NCBI GenBank assembly: GCA_031769625.1
Contig: JAUIMM010000015.1
Coordinates: forward strand, 26,505,501 to 26,569,500
Length of the DNA stretch: 64,000 bases
Origin: Taudactylus pleione
Taxonomy: Eukaryota > Chordata > Amphibia > Anura > Myobatrachidae
Direction of reading: 5' to 3'
The position numbers were made by a program, and so were the translations under genes. A model generated the notes under the pieces. It was not told where the DNA came from. It ran no database searches and worked only from the letters and a program-made list of their open reading frames with translations. Shown piece by piece: positions 10,792-20,883 of the stretch; the first letter of the stretch is position 1; every line of letters begins with the position of its first letter.

Positions 10792-11340
10792 GGCCCTCAT
10801 TCAGAGCCGTACGCTCTGAGCAGAGCGCACGCTCTGAATGAGGGCCGCCCTCCATAATTATGGAGCGTCCTCCTGGACGCTCGTATAGCTGTGGGTCACC
10901 ACCCACAGCCTATACGGGCGTGCAGTTTGATGGCCGCGATGGTCTTGACCATCGCGACCATCGCCACTGCGAGCCGGAGCCTGCGGTTGAGTTTTTCAAC
11001 CGCAAGGCCCGGAGTGATTTTGGCTCTATCAGAGCCAAAATCACTCCCACTGACATCACTAGTGATGTCAGTGGGCCGGCTTCTGACGGTAGGCGTTCCC
11101 TTGGGAACGCCCCCGTCTGGGAGGCACGCCCCCGGCACGCCCACCAAAGGGGGCGTGCTGTCAATCAACATCGACAGCACGCCCCCTTTGATCAGACACA
11201 ACGAGCGAAGGAAAGTCCTTCGCTCGTCGCATCTGGCGCATGCGCACGACGGAGCTCCCGCCGTCGTGCGCATGCGCAGTGCACAACATTGACCCACTTG
11301 CGAGCGGACAGCAGCTTGCGAGTGGGTCTGAATCAGGTCC
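10792..11340. mobile_element. Chain-of-hairpins MITE, fullest copy
   Basis: The left end GGCCCTCATTCAGAGC and right end GGGTCTGAATCAGGTCC are inverted. Between them the element is a near-unbroken series of short inverted repeats: GCTGTGGGT/ACCCACAGC, GATGGCCGCGATGGTC/GACCATCGCGACCATC, GCGGTTGA/TCAACCGC, GTGATTTTGGCTCT/AGAGCCAAAATCAC, ACTGACATCACT/AGTGATGTCAGT, GGCGTTCCC/GGGAACGCC, AAGGGGGCGTGCTGTC with its inverse, CGAAGGA/TCCTTCG, and GCGCATGCGCACGACGG with its inverse. It has no coding capacity. The same order of hairpins recurs at 6740, 35172 and 44133. Confidence 0.85.
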
Positions 11341-11596
11341 TATATTCACAATCATTTGTACAGACACACACACACACACACTAAGGTTCAGATATGTCTG
11401 CAACCAAATTACCTACTAGTATATTTTTGAATTGCAGGTCCCTCTATTTTTCCCATAATGTGGGGGGAGTGTTTCTGTTATATACACTTTTTTTGGACTA
11501 TATAAAATTTTCAAAACAGTTGTTTGTCCCGGAAGTGACGTCTCACCCTTCACATAGCGGTAACCATAGCAACCGCAATATACAAAAGAGGCGTAT

Positions 11597-13739
11597 ATGT
11601 TAAATAGAAGCATTAGAATTAAAGAACATTTTATGGATAGTCCTCAAGTTGAATCTGAAGTACCCCCACAATTGCTTAAATTACAAGAACGTTCTACGTT
11701 TGATCCAGTTAGTAGTAATTCATCGATTAAGACATTCTCACGGTTATTGGATAAAGCTGTATGTGACAATGCTTCTGTTTATAAACCGAAATATTGGAAT
11801 TTGAATAAAAATGAGAGATTGGCATTGAATAATCTATCTAAATATGATGATGTGGTGTTTAGACAGGGGGATAACGGTGGGGCCTTGGTGGTCCTCAATT
11901 TGAGTGACTACAGGGAAGAAGCATATAAACAGTTGAGTGATTGTAACATCTATAGAAAATTACCTTATGACCCCACTGTTGATTTCAAAAAAGAATTGGA
12001 TGGGGTGTTGGCCTCTGCTAGTGCATGTGGTTGGATCTCTCCAGCAATTAGGAAGGCTTTGGAGGTTGAGTTTCCTATTAGACCTTTGATGTATCTTATT
12101 CCTAAGATACACAAGGATCCTGTGAAGCCCCCGGGATGACCTATTATAGCTGCCCGGGGTTCGCTGTATCAGACTGTTTCGACATACCTTGATGTATTGA
12201 TCCAACCATGTGTTCAGGCTAGACCCACCTATCTCAAGGATACCAACAGTTTGTTGAGGTCTTTGGCTGATTTGTCATATTTACCTGTAGATTGTTTGCT
12301 GTGTTCAGTAGACGTATGTAGTTTATATACTTGTATACCACATGCGGAAGGAATTCAGGCTACAAGAGCTTTAATTACTGAGAATCCCCATTATAAAGGT
12401 CCTCCGACAAAATTGTTTTGTGAATTACTGGAATTAATCTTGACCAGAAATTATTTTTCATTTGATGGGTCATTTTTTCTACAGCTATCAGGGTGTGCGA
12501 TGGGGTCCAATGTGGCCCCATCGTACGCCAATGCATTCATGTTCGCAGTTGAACAAGATGTCTTTTTTTCTGATCCCAATATAGCGAGCAAAATTCTAGC
12601 ATTTCATCGGTACATCGATGATTTATTCATCGTATGGGGAGGTTCAGCACAAGAATTTATTGATGTGATTGAGGGATATAATCAGCGCACAAATCCCGTC
12701 AAGTTCACTTACACTATTGACACTACTTGTGTAAATTTCTTGGATTTATCAATTTCTTAGGTCAATGGTAAATTAGTTCCATCATTATTCTCCAAATCAA
12801 CGGATAGGAATAACATTCTGCTGGCAAGCAGTGACCATCCTGCCCCATTAAAAAATGCTTCACCACCACAATTTTTGCGGGCTCTCAGAATCTCTAGAAA
12901 TAGAGATGAGAGTATTGAACAACTGGATAGGATGTTTGATAAATTCACCGCTAGAGGATATAATAAAAAAGACCTTGATAAAGCCCGATTAAAAGCCTTA
13001 CCTATACCTGTTGAGAAACTTTTGACCTTTAAAAATAAGAAAATAAATGATATGGTCAAGGACAAACATATTTGGGTTAATAAGCATAACCATTTGAGTG
13101 GTTATATCAACCAACAGGCAAAAATGTTGTGGCCGATTATAGCCACCGATAAGGGCCTAAAACCTTTGCAGAACTCTAAGTTGATGTCTTGCTATAAGAG
13201 AGGGAAAAATTTGAAAGATTACTTAGTCCATAACGATATATCGGTAATGGGTAAACCTCGCAAAGAGACATTTTTGGGGAATCCTAAAGTAGGTTGTTTT
13301 CGTTGTTCTAATTATACAACGTGTCGCTCCTTACAAACTGGATCAGTGTTTTTTCATACGTATTCTGGTATTAAATATAATATCAACCACTTTGTGACCT
13401 GTACCACAAAATTCATTGTGTATGCTATTACTTGCCCGTGTTCGAAAATTTATATAGGCAAGACTGAATGTACATTGAGGGAGCGGATGGCCCAGCATCG
13501 GTCTGCCGGTTGCCCTTATTTCAGGTTCCAGCGAACAGTCGGTGGCTAGACACTTTGCGACCCATAAACATAATTTAGCGTCTTTGCGCTATAGAATTAT
13601 TGACCACGTACCACCATTGGTTAGGGGAGGAAATCGCCAACGTAAATTATTACAGTACGAATCTCAGTGGATCATTAGGCTTGATTCATTAGCCCCTAGA
13701 GGATTGAATAAATCACTAGGGTTACACTGCTTCACGTAA
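11597..13739 (+). pseudogene. PLE reverse transcriptase / GIY-YIG endonuclease, broken
   Basis: This is the single polyprotein of a Penelope-like element, which primes reverse transcription at a nick made by its own endonuclease. The N-terminal part has a GDNGGALVVLN segment, the PLE counterpart of the KADKGG block. Next come the RT palm motifs SVDVCSLYTCIP (about 12307), GCAMGSNVAPSYAN (about 12492) and the catalytic YIDD (about 12611). The C-terminal GIY-YIG domain reads YAITCPCSKIYIGKT (about 13420) with a downstream R and H cluster. Breaks are an in-frame TGA at 12137-12139, an in-frame TAG at 12758-12760, and a +1 frameshift near 13535-13550, after which the frame resumes at ARHFATHKHN and ends at 13739. 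The product is therefore not functional. The true start may lie upstream of 11597. Confidence 0.85.
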
Positions 13740-14159
13740 TCATCTTGAGGCTTGTTTAATTTTTGATGAAAGGATATGGATCACTAGGGCTCTAGGTTGT
13801 ATATAACTTTACACTAGGAGTTTTGTTTAATCTCCAGTGAGGGGTGTAATGTGCTAGTGTTTACTTTATAGATGTAGCATTGTATTTTGATATGCATATG
13901 TGACTGAGAACTGTACATTATAGGAATGTTCTATATGGGTATGATATGGTTAGACACATTTAGTTGTTTTGCTTATATAAATAATTATGCCATTATAAAT
14001 GTTACGTATTATATATTTAATTATAGTGTTTTTGCCATACACTGTGTATAAATAGTAAATTGACTACCACAAAGTATTAGTGGGGATATATATGGTGCCC
14101 TATTTATTGTAGATTTATTGCATGTAATGTTTGTAAGTTCGTTATGTTATGTGTTTTGT

Positions 14160-14213
14160 ATATTGCAGTTGCTATAATTACCGCTATGTGAAGGGTGAGA
14201 CGTCACTTCCGGC
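14160..14213 (-). repeat. Inverted copy of the PLE1 5' segment
   Basis: The reverse complement of this stretch matches 11529-11580 with a few differences (shared words GTGACGTCTCACCCTTCACA and TAGCGGTAA). Confidence 0.85.
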
Positions 14214-14327
14214 CCCTGTGACTTCCGGTCGGGGAGGAGGTTGCTGGCGTCCCACGTGGAGAGTATTTTCTATGTCCATGTGCTATTTAATGTTGGTAAG
14301 TGTTGTACCTGATGTATGTATTTTAAG

Positions 14328-14360
14328 CTTGATAAAAGTGCAATAAAGCGCTGAAACGTT
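14328..14360 (+). ncRNA. Hammerhead-ribozyme-like motif in PLE1 3' end
   Basis: CTTGATAAA is followed by a 5-bp stem (AGTGC/GCGCT, one wobble pair) closing an AATAAA loop, then GAAACGTT. The layout equals a hammerhead core, stem II and GAAA box, but the core departs from CTGANGA, so cleavage activity is doubtful. Hammerhead motifs are known from terminal repeats of Penelope-like elements. Confidence 0.4.
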
Positions 14361-14511
14361 GCTTATGATCTGTGAAGCACAGCTGATGTGATTTTTTTCT
14401 CTACTACGGAGTGCCGCCAGATGGGACATATTATCGGTTTGTATGTATATACACACTGTGGATGGCACCCGGACTGTATTATGAATTTGATCTCATGAGT
14501 GCCGGAGTTTG

Positions 14512-14515
<4 letters not shown>

Positions 14516-14551
<36 letters not shown>
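14516..14551. repeat. (AT)n microsatellite
   Basis: An uninterrupted run of AT dinucleotides at the 3' edge of PLE1. Confidence 0.95.
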
Positions 14552-14554
<3 letters not shown>

Positions 14555-14559
14555 TTCTT

Positions 14560-15340
14560 GCAATCACATTAAAGACATTATTTAGGTCCACAGGGCAGCT
14601 ACTTCAGTCACTTTCATCATGGTGTGCCATACATCTATGAATTTCTAGTTTGTCGTATCATCAGGTAAATACAGTATTGCTTGTACAAAACTAAGATTGC
14701 AAGTATCTTTAAAAAAAATTTTCAAATCAAGTTGTACTTTAACCTTTTTTAATGCAAACAATGTGTTGTACAGTATGCTGCTCTCAGAGATTGTAAATGG
14801 CTGATAACAAATAATTGGTGAAAATTGGGCCAAATTGTAACAAATCCTAATTTGTACAAAGAACTTGGTGACTTTGAAACAAAATTCTGAAGAATTCCAA
14901 CAAACAGAATTTTGGAAAATTACTAATCCTTACATATTATTTTACGTTTATTTTATATATAGAGAAAAATGCTATAGAATGAATAGAGATTGAGAAATAA
15001 GTGCTTTCATTGATTTTCGGCAAACACGAGAGGACTTTGAGGCAAAGTAGACGAACACTGGAAGATGTTACATTCCTGTATGGCTTTATATCTTACGTAA
15101 GTGTCACAAGAGAATATTTATTGCATGAAACTTCTTTATCTTTCTTGACCTTGACCATGTTCAGAAAAGAATAGATTGATTCTTGTTTATAGCATTCTAG
15201 CACATAGCCATTTGTAGTGTTCTGCCTATTTACTTTTTAAACATGATTACATCAGATTTAAAGGTTTGATCAGCCTTTTTCAGTAGAAATCAAATCACTA
15301 TAGATGAAGACTGAAAAGAAAAATTATGTATATCCTTCAC
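14560..15340. other. No recognised feature
   Basis: AT-rich sequence without supportable coding or repeat structure. Confidence 0.4.
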
Positions 15341-15341
15341 C

Positions 15342-16127
15342 CAGGACCGGTTCTAGACCAAGTAGAGTCCAGGGTTAAGAGCCCCCTTGGCTCCCACCTA
15401 AAAATATATATATACTGTTTATTGTGTGTAGTATATGATGGTTTTACTGCAACGGGGAACCTCAATATCTTTATTCAGTATTCATGTAAGAGATCACATG
15501 GTCCTGAAAATTCCTGTTTGTCTAGGAATATAACCAATGTCATCATCATCATACTAAAGAGGTTCAACCATACTCAAGTCCCCTGTGTCACCTCCTGTCC
15601 CATGTCCCCTCCAGCCTCTTGTCCTGTCACTCCAGACTGCTGCCCCATAACTTTTGCCACCTATCACTCCAGCCTCTGCCCACTGTAATTTTAGCCCCCT
15701 GCCGCCTGTCACTCCGGCCTTCTGTCCCGTACCTCCAGCATTCTAACACTCTAGCCTCCTGTCCCGTACCTCCAGCATCCTGACACTCCAGCCTCCTGTC
15801 ACTCCACCCTCCTGACCCCTTTCATTCCAACCTCCTTCCCCCTGTCACTCCAGCTTCCCTAGTCACCTCAAGAGCCAACCCCCTCCTAGGCTCCCTCCAA
15901 CTTACCTTCTTCTTTGACAGGCTGCATGCTCCTCTTCGCGCTCCAGACTCTTCCTCTGCAGCGAGGTGTGGAGGAAAGACTAAGTGGTGAGCCGCACATG
16001 TGCAGAAGGCACATGTTGGAGGTTGTGCAACAGCTGTTGACTGGCAGTAATCTAACATTTGGTGCTGGTGGTCGCAGCACCCTGGGCAATAGCCCTGCCA
16101 TCCAGCTCGCCCCATGAACCGACCCTG
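15342..16127. mobile_element. hAT-type non-autonomous element
   Basis: The termini CAGGACCGGTTCTAG and the reversed CAGGGTCGGTTCATG are imperfect inverted repeats. Flanking octamers at 15334-15341 (ccttcacc) and 16128-16135 (ccaccacc) agree at 6 of 8 positions. The interior includes a pyrimidine-rich tandem array. Open frames on either strand lack protein signatures. Confidence 0.6.
15590..15860. repeat. Tandem array with CACTCCAGCCTCCTGTC units
   Basis: About ten degenerate units of 20-30 bp (CACTCCAGCCTCCTG, CCCGTACCTCCAGCAT) lie inside the hAT-type element at 15342-16127. Confidence 0.75.
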
Positions 16128-16354
16128 CCACCACCCACACATCAATCATATTCTTAATCTGATACGCTCCCTATCATAAAATCTAATTCATACAAACAAG
16201 GACAATTTTGTCCTAGCGACACGAACATATGGATATACTACTGATGTAGTTATAAAATTGTTGCACATCTTATTTTTTAAAAGACCTCAATGAAAAAAGC
16301 TGGATCACTAATTTTGTTTCATATCATTGAGGAACAATTTAAATTGCTAATATA

Positions 16355-16665
16355 GGGTGAGCCAAAAATGATCCACCCTCTGGATGTAAATTTATTTTAT
16401 ACAACTTTCAGAAAAGACAAATACATTATTTTTCTACATAATCTCCCTGCTTTTCAGTACACTTTGTCCATCTGTCAACAAGCTTTCATACTCTCTCTCA
16501 TTAAAAAATGTTTTAGGCTGAGCTGCGAGCCATGAATGCACCGCTGTCTTCACCTCTTCATCAGATGTGAATCTTCGTCCTCATAGGGCTTATTTCAGGG
16601 GACCAAACAGGCTAAAGTCCGATGTGGCAAGATCAGGACTATAGGGCACTGTCACTTGTCTATCC
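16355..16665 (-). pseudogene. mariner-type transposase remnant (3' end)
   Basis: The minus strand encodes PYSPDLATSDFSLFGPLK near 16590-16650, the strongly conserved block around the third catalytic Asp of mariner (DD34D) transposases. It is followed by GRRFTSDEEVKTAVHSWLA and a degraded YVEK-like end. In-frame stops and a frameshift are present. The 5' two-thirds of the gene is missing. The end near 16355 (GGTGAGCCAAAAATGATCCA) is probably the element terminus. Confidence 0.75.
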
Positions 16666-16836
16666 AACAGAATCAGTTCACCTGCACGCTCAATGTTCTC
16701 ATCAGTCATGGATGGGCGTCCGGCTTCTTCTTCATGGCTGATACTTGTGCAATGCTCACCCGGACCTCCCACCTGGCTGCCCCCTCCCGGAGGGGACAGC
16801 CAGTATGTCAACAAGTATGCAAAAGAGTTAATATTA

Positions 16837-17436
16837 TGTGATAGAAGCACTGGAGAAGTTTGGGATGGCATATATGTGTGTCCCAGATTCCTATCATATG
16901 TGTTTTAAAAAGCCCAGGAAAAGTCTGTTATGCCTAACAGACCAGAAGTGTCGGCTTTTGTTAAAAGCCGGATAATGGGTCCTAGGGGTCTGGATGTGAG
17001 AAGAGAAGAGAGGGCTCCATCCACAGGCCATTTCAGGTGTTTTGCCTTTCAGTCTGGGAGCAGGCTGATTAGTAGTTGCACCTGCAAGTGGTTCATATAA
17101 CTGTGTTAAGGTTTTGGTTCAGTTACATACCCTGGGGAGAACAGACACTGAGGTTTGTTAAGAGACACTGTGATATTTGAAAGTGCTGTGCTTGTGTTTG
17201 TGGTAAGGCAGTAGGCCCTGCCACTTGCAGAGAGGGAATAACCTGTCTAGTTAGTGCCCAGATGGACTAGGACTTATTTTTATGTTTTGTTTATTTTGTT
17301 GTTTATGTTGCACAATAAAACTGGTTCCGACCAGCTTGCACAAAAACCCTGGACTGGTGTGCTGTTTCCTGGCTGCTGTGTGTAAGGAGGTGTCCATTTA
17401 CCCCAGGAGAGGGACCCCTACCCCGACTATATCACA
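16837..17436 (+). mobile_element. 600-bp solo LTR
   Basis: It starts TGTGATA and ends TATCACA, a perfect 7-bp inverted terminus of TG...CA type, and is flanked by ATTA on both sides (16833-16836, 17437-17440). An AATAAA polyadenylation hexamer lies at 17314-17319, where an R/U5 boundary would be expected. No internal retroviral genes adjoin, so this is a recombined solo LTR. The parental family is not identified. Confidence 0.7.
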
Positions 17437-17439
17437 ATT

Positions 17440-17640
17440 ATTATTATTATTCTTTAATTATATGGCGCTATAAGGGATTCACAGTGCCTTACAAAGTACA
17501 TAAACAGTAAACGTTTGAACAAAACAAGAACAAAATAAATGAGAGAAGAGACCAGGAGCCAGGTCATACACTGGAAGCAATATACAAACAAATCTGGAAT
17601 GCTGGAAACCAGGGGGGGGGATATATTATTTATCATACAG
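17440..17640. repeat. Tail of a dispersed repeat with a GCGCT word
   Basis: TTATTATT is followed by TATGGCGCTATAAGGGATTC and CAGTGCCTTACAAAGTACAT. This resembles the 'GCGCTTTACA' tail seen at about 3835 and the 'GGCGCTATGAAAC' tail near 30490. Confidence 0.45.
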
Positions 17641-18190
17641 TACATTGCAATCCTCAGCTGCATATCAGCATTTTAAATCACCAATCTGCAGAAATACCTT
17701 CTTGCTTACACAGCTCTTCCAATATAGAGCTACCCAAGAAATGCATAGAATCCCAGGTTTATGACCCGGAGGTGAAAATACGGATGTGCGGCCAAGTAAT
17801 GGAAATTTGCGATGAGAAGCCCATGGGCTTTTATAGCCATCATCATCTATTGAGAGCATTAGCTAGCGGGCACAAGCCCTCGAGAGTTAAGCTTTCCAGA
17901 GTTTGATGCATGTTGCCACATCTCAGCCACATAGAAATGGGAACTCCTGTGCCATGGGGCCATAGCAGATAACTTCGATATCTGCAGTCCCTAATTCATA
18001 CATATGGGGATCCATATGTCATGCGGTAAATCTCCAAAAATGTCAGTTTTCGAGGATTTACCACATTTTTCTTTCTCATACATCCCGGCCCAGGTGTTTG
18101 AAGCCTGATACATTGGCAACTTCCTGCAGCTAAAGTGGACATTAAATAGAAAACCTCCAACAAGAGCAGAGCAACGATCACAGGACTGAA
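17641..18190. other. No recognised feature
   Basis: Nothing supportable. Confidence 0.4.
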
Positions 18191-18194
18191 GGGG

Positions 18195-18633
18195 ATGTAG
18201 TTATGAGACCAGCGGCTGCATGGCCACCAGTCTCAATCCCGATAGTGGAATCCTGGCAAGGGATTTAACATAGGCATCGAAATACAGATGCCTATGTTTA
18301 ATCCCGATGCCGGAACACAGAGGTTGCCAGCCCGAGTGAAGGTGTCCAGGATGCCTTTAGCGTTAGCCGCGGGGGAGGATATGGTTAGGATTAGGGAGTC
18401 TAGCAGGGTTAGGTTTGGTGGGGGGGGGGGGCGGGAGACCCATAGGGGGATTGTTAGGGTTAGACACCTCCAGGGAGAGATTAGGGTTAGGAACCCCCCC
18501 GAGAAGGTTAGGTTTGGGGAGTGGTAAAAGTGGGTTAGGGTAAGGCACCCCCGGGGGGAGGTTAGGGTTAGGCACTAGAGCGGGAGGTTAGGGTTAGGCA
18601 CCACTAAGGGAGGTTAGGGAGCAATATGAGAGG
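18195..18633 (-). repeat. CCTAACCC-minisatellite element, copy B
   Basis: The orientation is reversed relative to copy A. It starts with inverted segments around CATAGGCATCG/CAGATGCCTATG (about 18270-18297), then has about ten units of 25-30 bp containing GGTTAGGGTTAGG. A hAT-type MITE follows at 18642. Confidence 0.65.
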
Positions 18634-18641
18634 GTTAGGGT

Positions 18642-19000
18642 CAGGGGCACTTCTAGAGAGGAGGGGGCCCATGTGCAGTCTCCGACAAGGGCCCCCTCCT
18701 GTCCGCCCGGCAGCCGGCAGCGCACTGAGCTGTGCGCGGCCAGCGCCGGAGTTATAGACTCTGGGCACTAGAGTGTATACGCAGATCATCGGGAAAATGG
18801 CCACGGCGGCTATTTTCCCTGCACTGCGCATGCGCAAACAACGGGAAAATGGCCTCTGTGGCCATTTTTCAGTTGTTTTACAGCGCCAGATCTCGGAAAG
18901 GTAAGTAATATTATGGGTGCATGGTGTGCGGTGCGGGCCCTCCTGGACCCAGGGACCCGTGTTCCCTGCACACCCTGCACCCATTATAGATACGCCCCTG
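18642..19000. mobile_element. hAT-type MITE, 359 bp
   Basis: The termini CAGGGGCACTTCTAGA and the reversed CAGGGGCGTATCTATA are inverted. Octamers at 18634-18641 (gttagggt) and 19001-19008 (gttagtgc) match at 6 of 8. The interior has TGCGCATGCGCA and paired GGGAAAATGGCC words. The element at 52031-52312 is a relative. Confidence 0.7.
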
Positions 19001-19008
19001 GTTAGTGC

Positions 19009-19397
19009 ACAAACTAGCCACTGCAACCAAGACTGTGATCGCAGCGGCTACACAGAGTGATTGACAGAGAGTGCCGTTTGTGGGTGGTCGGATGAACGCA
19101 GGCGTGCCAGTGTGTTGGGACGGCGTTGCAGGGGCGTGCTTAAATTAACCACTATGATACCATACGCAACCTGAGGCTTCATAGAGTGCGCTGAAGTTAG
19201 CAATTCCTGAGTGGGTCCGATGTTACCGATTGTTTCGCTATTTTGCCCAAGTATACGAATGTGAGTAAGGGGAAGTGGGTATCCTTATGTTAAGCTGCGA
19301 TCGCAATGCGAATGCAAAGATTTACAAATCACCGCTGATATTTACAACTGTGTTGCGTGTATATAAGCAGAATAGTGATCCTTGCTGAATCAGACCA
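19009..19397. repeat. Third copy of the GGGCCTGATTCA family, left-truncated
   Basis: It shares GAACGCAGGCGTG, a TTAACCACTATGATACCATA word and GAGTAAGGGGAAGTGGGT with 7149-7676, and ends TGCTGAATCAGACC. Confidence 0.6.
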
Positions 19398-20339
19398 TTT
19401 ATCTCTGTCCAAAACTTAGTACATAGACCCCCTAGGCCAGGGGCGGATTTGGTTGAAAAACCAGCCCGGGAAACTTACAGAAGCAGCCCTTATGGGGGTG
19501 TGGCCTGTTGAGGGCTTGGGGTCTATCGAGGGGGGCGGGATCCCTCCTCATTGGACCTGATTCTGAGTTGGACAAAAAAAAATGTTTTAAAGACGCTTTT
19601 CACTTTACTTTTAACATAGAACCCAGTGTAGATCTTGCGTGTGTGCATTAAAATTTAGTGTGGATTCGGCTATTACTCTCTTCCCAAAATACACATTATA
19701 ACAAAGAAACATCTACACAAAAATTTACATTTAAAAACATAATCATATATACATACACACACACACAATCTAAAGGTAATGGTCACCGTTGCTTGGCTTT
19801 CTTTTTATTTTTTAAGCTATTGCTGTCCACGATGCTGCCTGAATGTATTTATTTTTGCTACTCTCTCTCTCTCTCTTCTGCCCCCTGCTTCTCCTCCCCT
19901 TTTCCCCCTTTTTATTCCATTTCTCACTTCCGGCTCCGTCTTTTCCTCATATCTCTTTTCTCCCTCCACACTTTCTCTCTCGCTCTGATATTCTCCTTCC
20001 CATTTTTCTCATCCCACTACTTTTTCTCTCTCTTCCCTCCTGTCTCCCACTTTTCCCCCTCTCGCTCTCCTGCCCTCTATGTCTGTTTCCTTTCTGACAT
20101 TCTTTCCTGCTCATTTTTTGTAATGGAGAACATTGATGGTGTTTGTGTGTTATTAAGTTTGAGTGCCAGGGTGAGTGTGTGACGGTGACATTGTGGGTGT
20201 TTGTGTGGTACGTAGCTTGAGTGATTGTGTGACTGGCAGGACTACTGTAATTGATGAGTGTAGGGACATTGAGGGTCAGTGTCAGTGATACAAAGGTGAA
20301 TGTGACAGTGAGTATGAGTGGCCGGAATATTGAGATTGA

Positions 20340-20770
20340 GTGACAGGCACACAGTGTGAGTTACAGGGAGGGTGAGAGCAGGGACACCAAGGGGGGAGTT
20401 ACAGGGAGGGTGGGCCAGGGACACCGAGGTGGAGTTACAGGAAGGGTTAGGGTTGGGACACCGAGGGGGAGTTACAGGGAGGTTGAGGGTAGGGACACAG
20501 AGTGTGAGTTACAGGGAGGTTGAGGGTAGGGACACAGAGGGTGAGTTACAGGGAGGGTGAGAGCAGGGACACTGAGGGGGGAGTTACAGGGAGGGTGAGA
20601 GCAGGGACACCGAGGGGGGAGTTACAGGGAGGGTGAGAGCAGGGACACAGAGGGGGGAGTTACAGGGAGGGTGAGTGTAGGGACACCGAGGTGGTTACAG
20701 GGAGGGTGAGTGTAGGGACACCAAGGGGGAGTTACAGGGAGGGTGAGAGCAGGGACATCGAGGGGGCTCC
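20340..20770. repeat. ~37-bp tandem array
   Basis: About 12 units of the form GAGTTACAGGGAGGGTGAGA plus GCAGGGACACCGAGGGGG lie inside the hAT-type element. Its sequence is unrelated to the arrays of the second family member. Confidence 0.9.
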
Positions 20771-20883
20771 TTTATTTAGATAGAGATAGAGCATCTAGGT
20801 GGGCATGTGGGCAGGTACCATTATTGTGGAGTGGAGTACTGGCTAGATATGTGTGTGTGTTTTTATATATATATATATACACA

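Larger units (their letters stand above)
11430..14552 (+). mobile_element. Penelope-like retroelement 1 (PLE1)
   Basis: It contains a plus-strand reverse transcriptase followed by a GIY-YIG endonuclease, the diagnostic domain pair of endonuclease-bearing Penelope-like elements. A segment at 11529-11580 (starting CCGGAAGTGACGTCTC) is repeated in inverted orientation at 14160-14213, as expected for the partial inverted terminal copies found in this class. The 3' end has a hammerhead-like motif (14328-14360) and stops in an (AT)n microsatellite at 14516-14551. The left edge is approximate. Confidence 0.8.

Noticed and set aside
10860..11384. Overlapping 133-174 codon open frames on both strands
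   Set aside because: They lie wholly within a hairpin-rich MITE; the two strands give similar peptides because the sequence is palindromic.
18363..18660. Interstitial telomere sequence (TTAGGG-like words)
   Set aside because: The words are separated by variable G/C-rich spacers in 25-30 bp units and recur in three other dispersed copies with shared flanks, so this is a minisatellite in a repeat family, not a telomere relic.
19658..20182. 174-codon open frame with hydrophobic Phe/Leu/Ser segments resembling membrane helices
   Set aside because: Produced by a CT-rich tract (about 19860-20080) in a non-autonomous hAT-type element; composition bias explains it.
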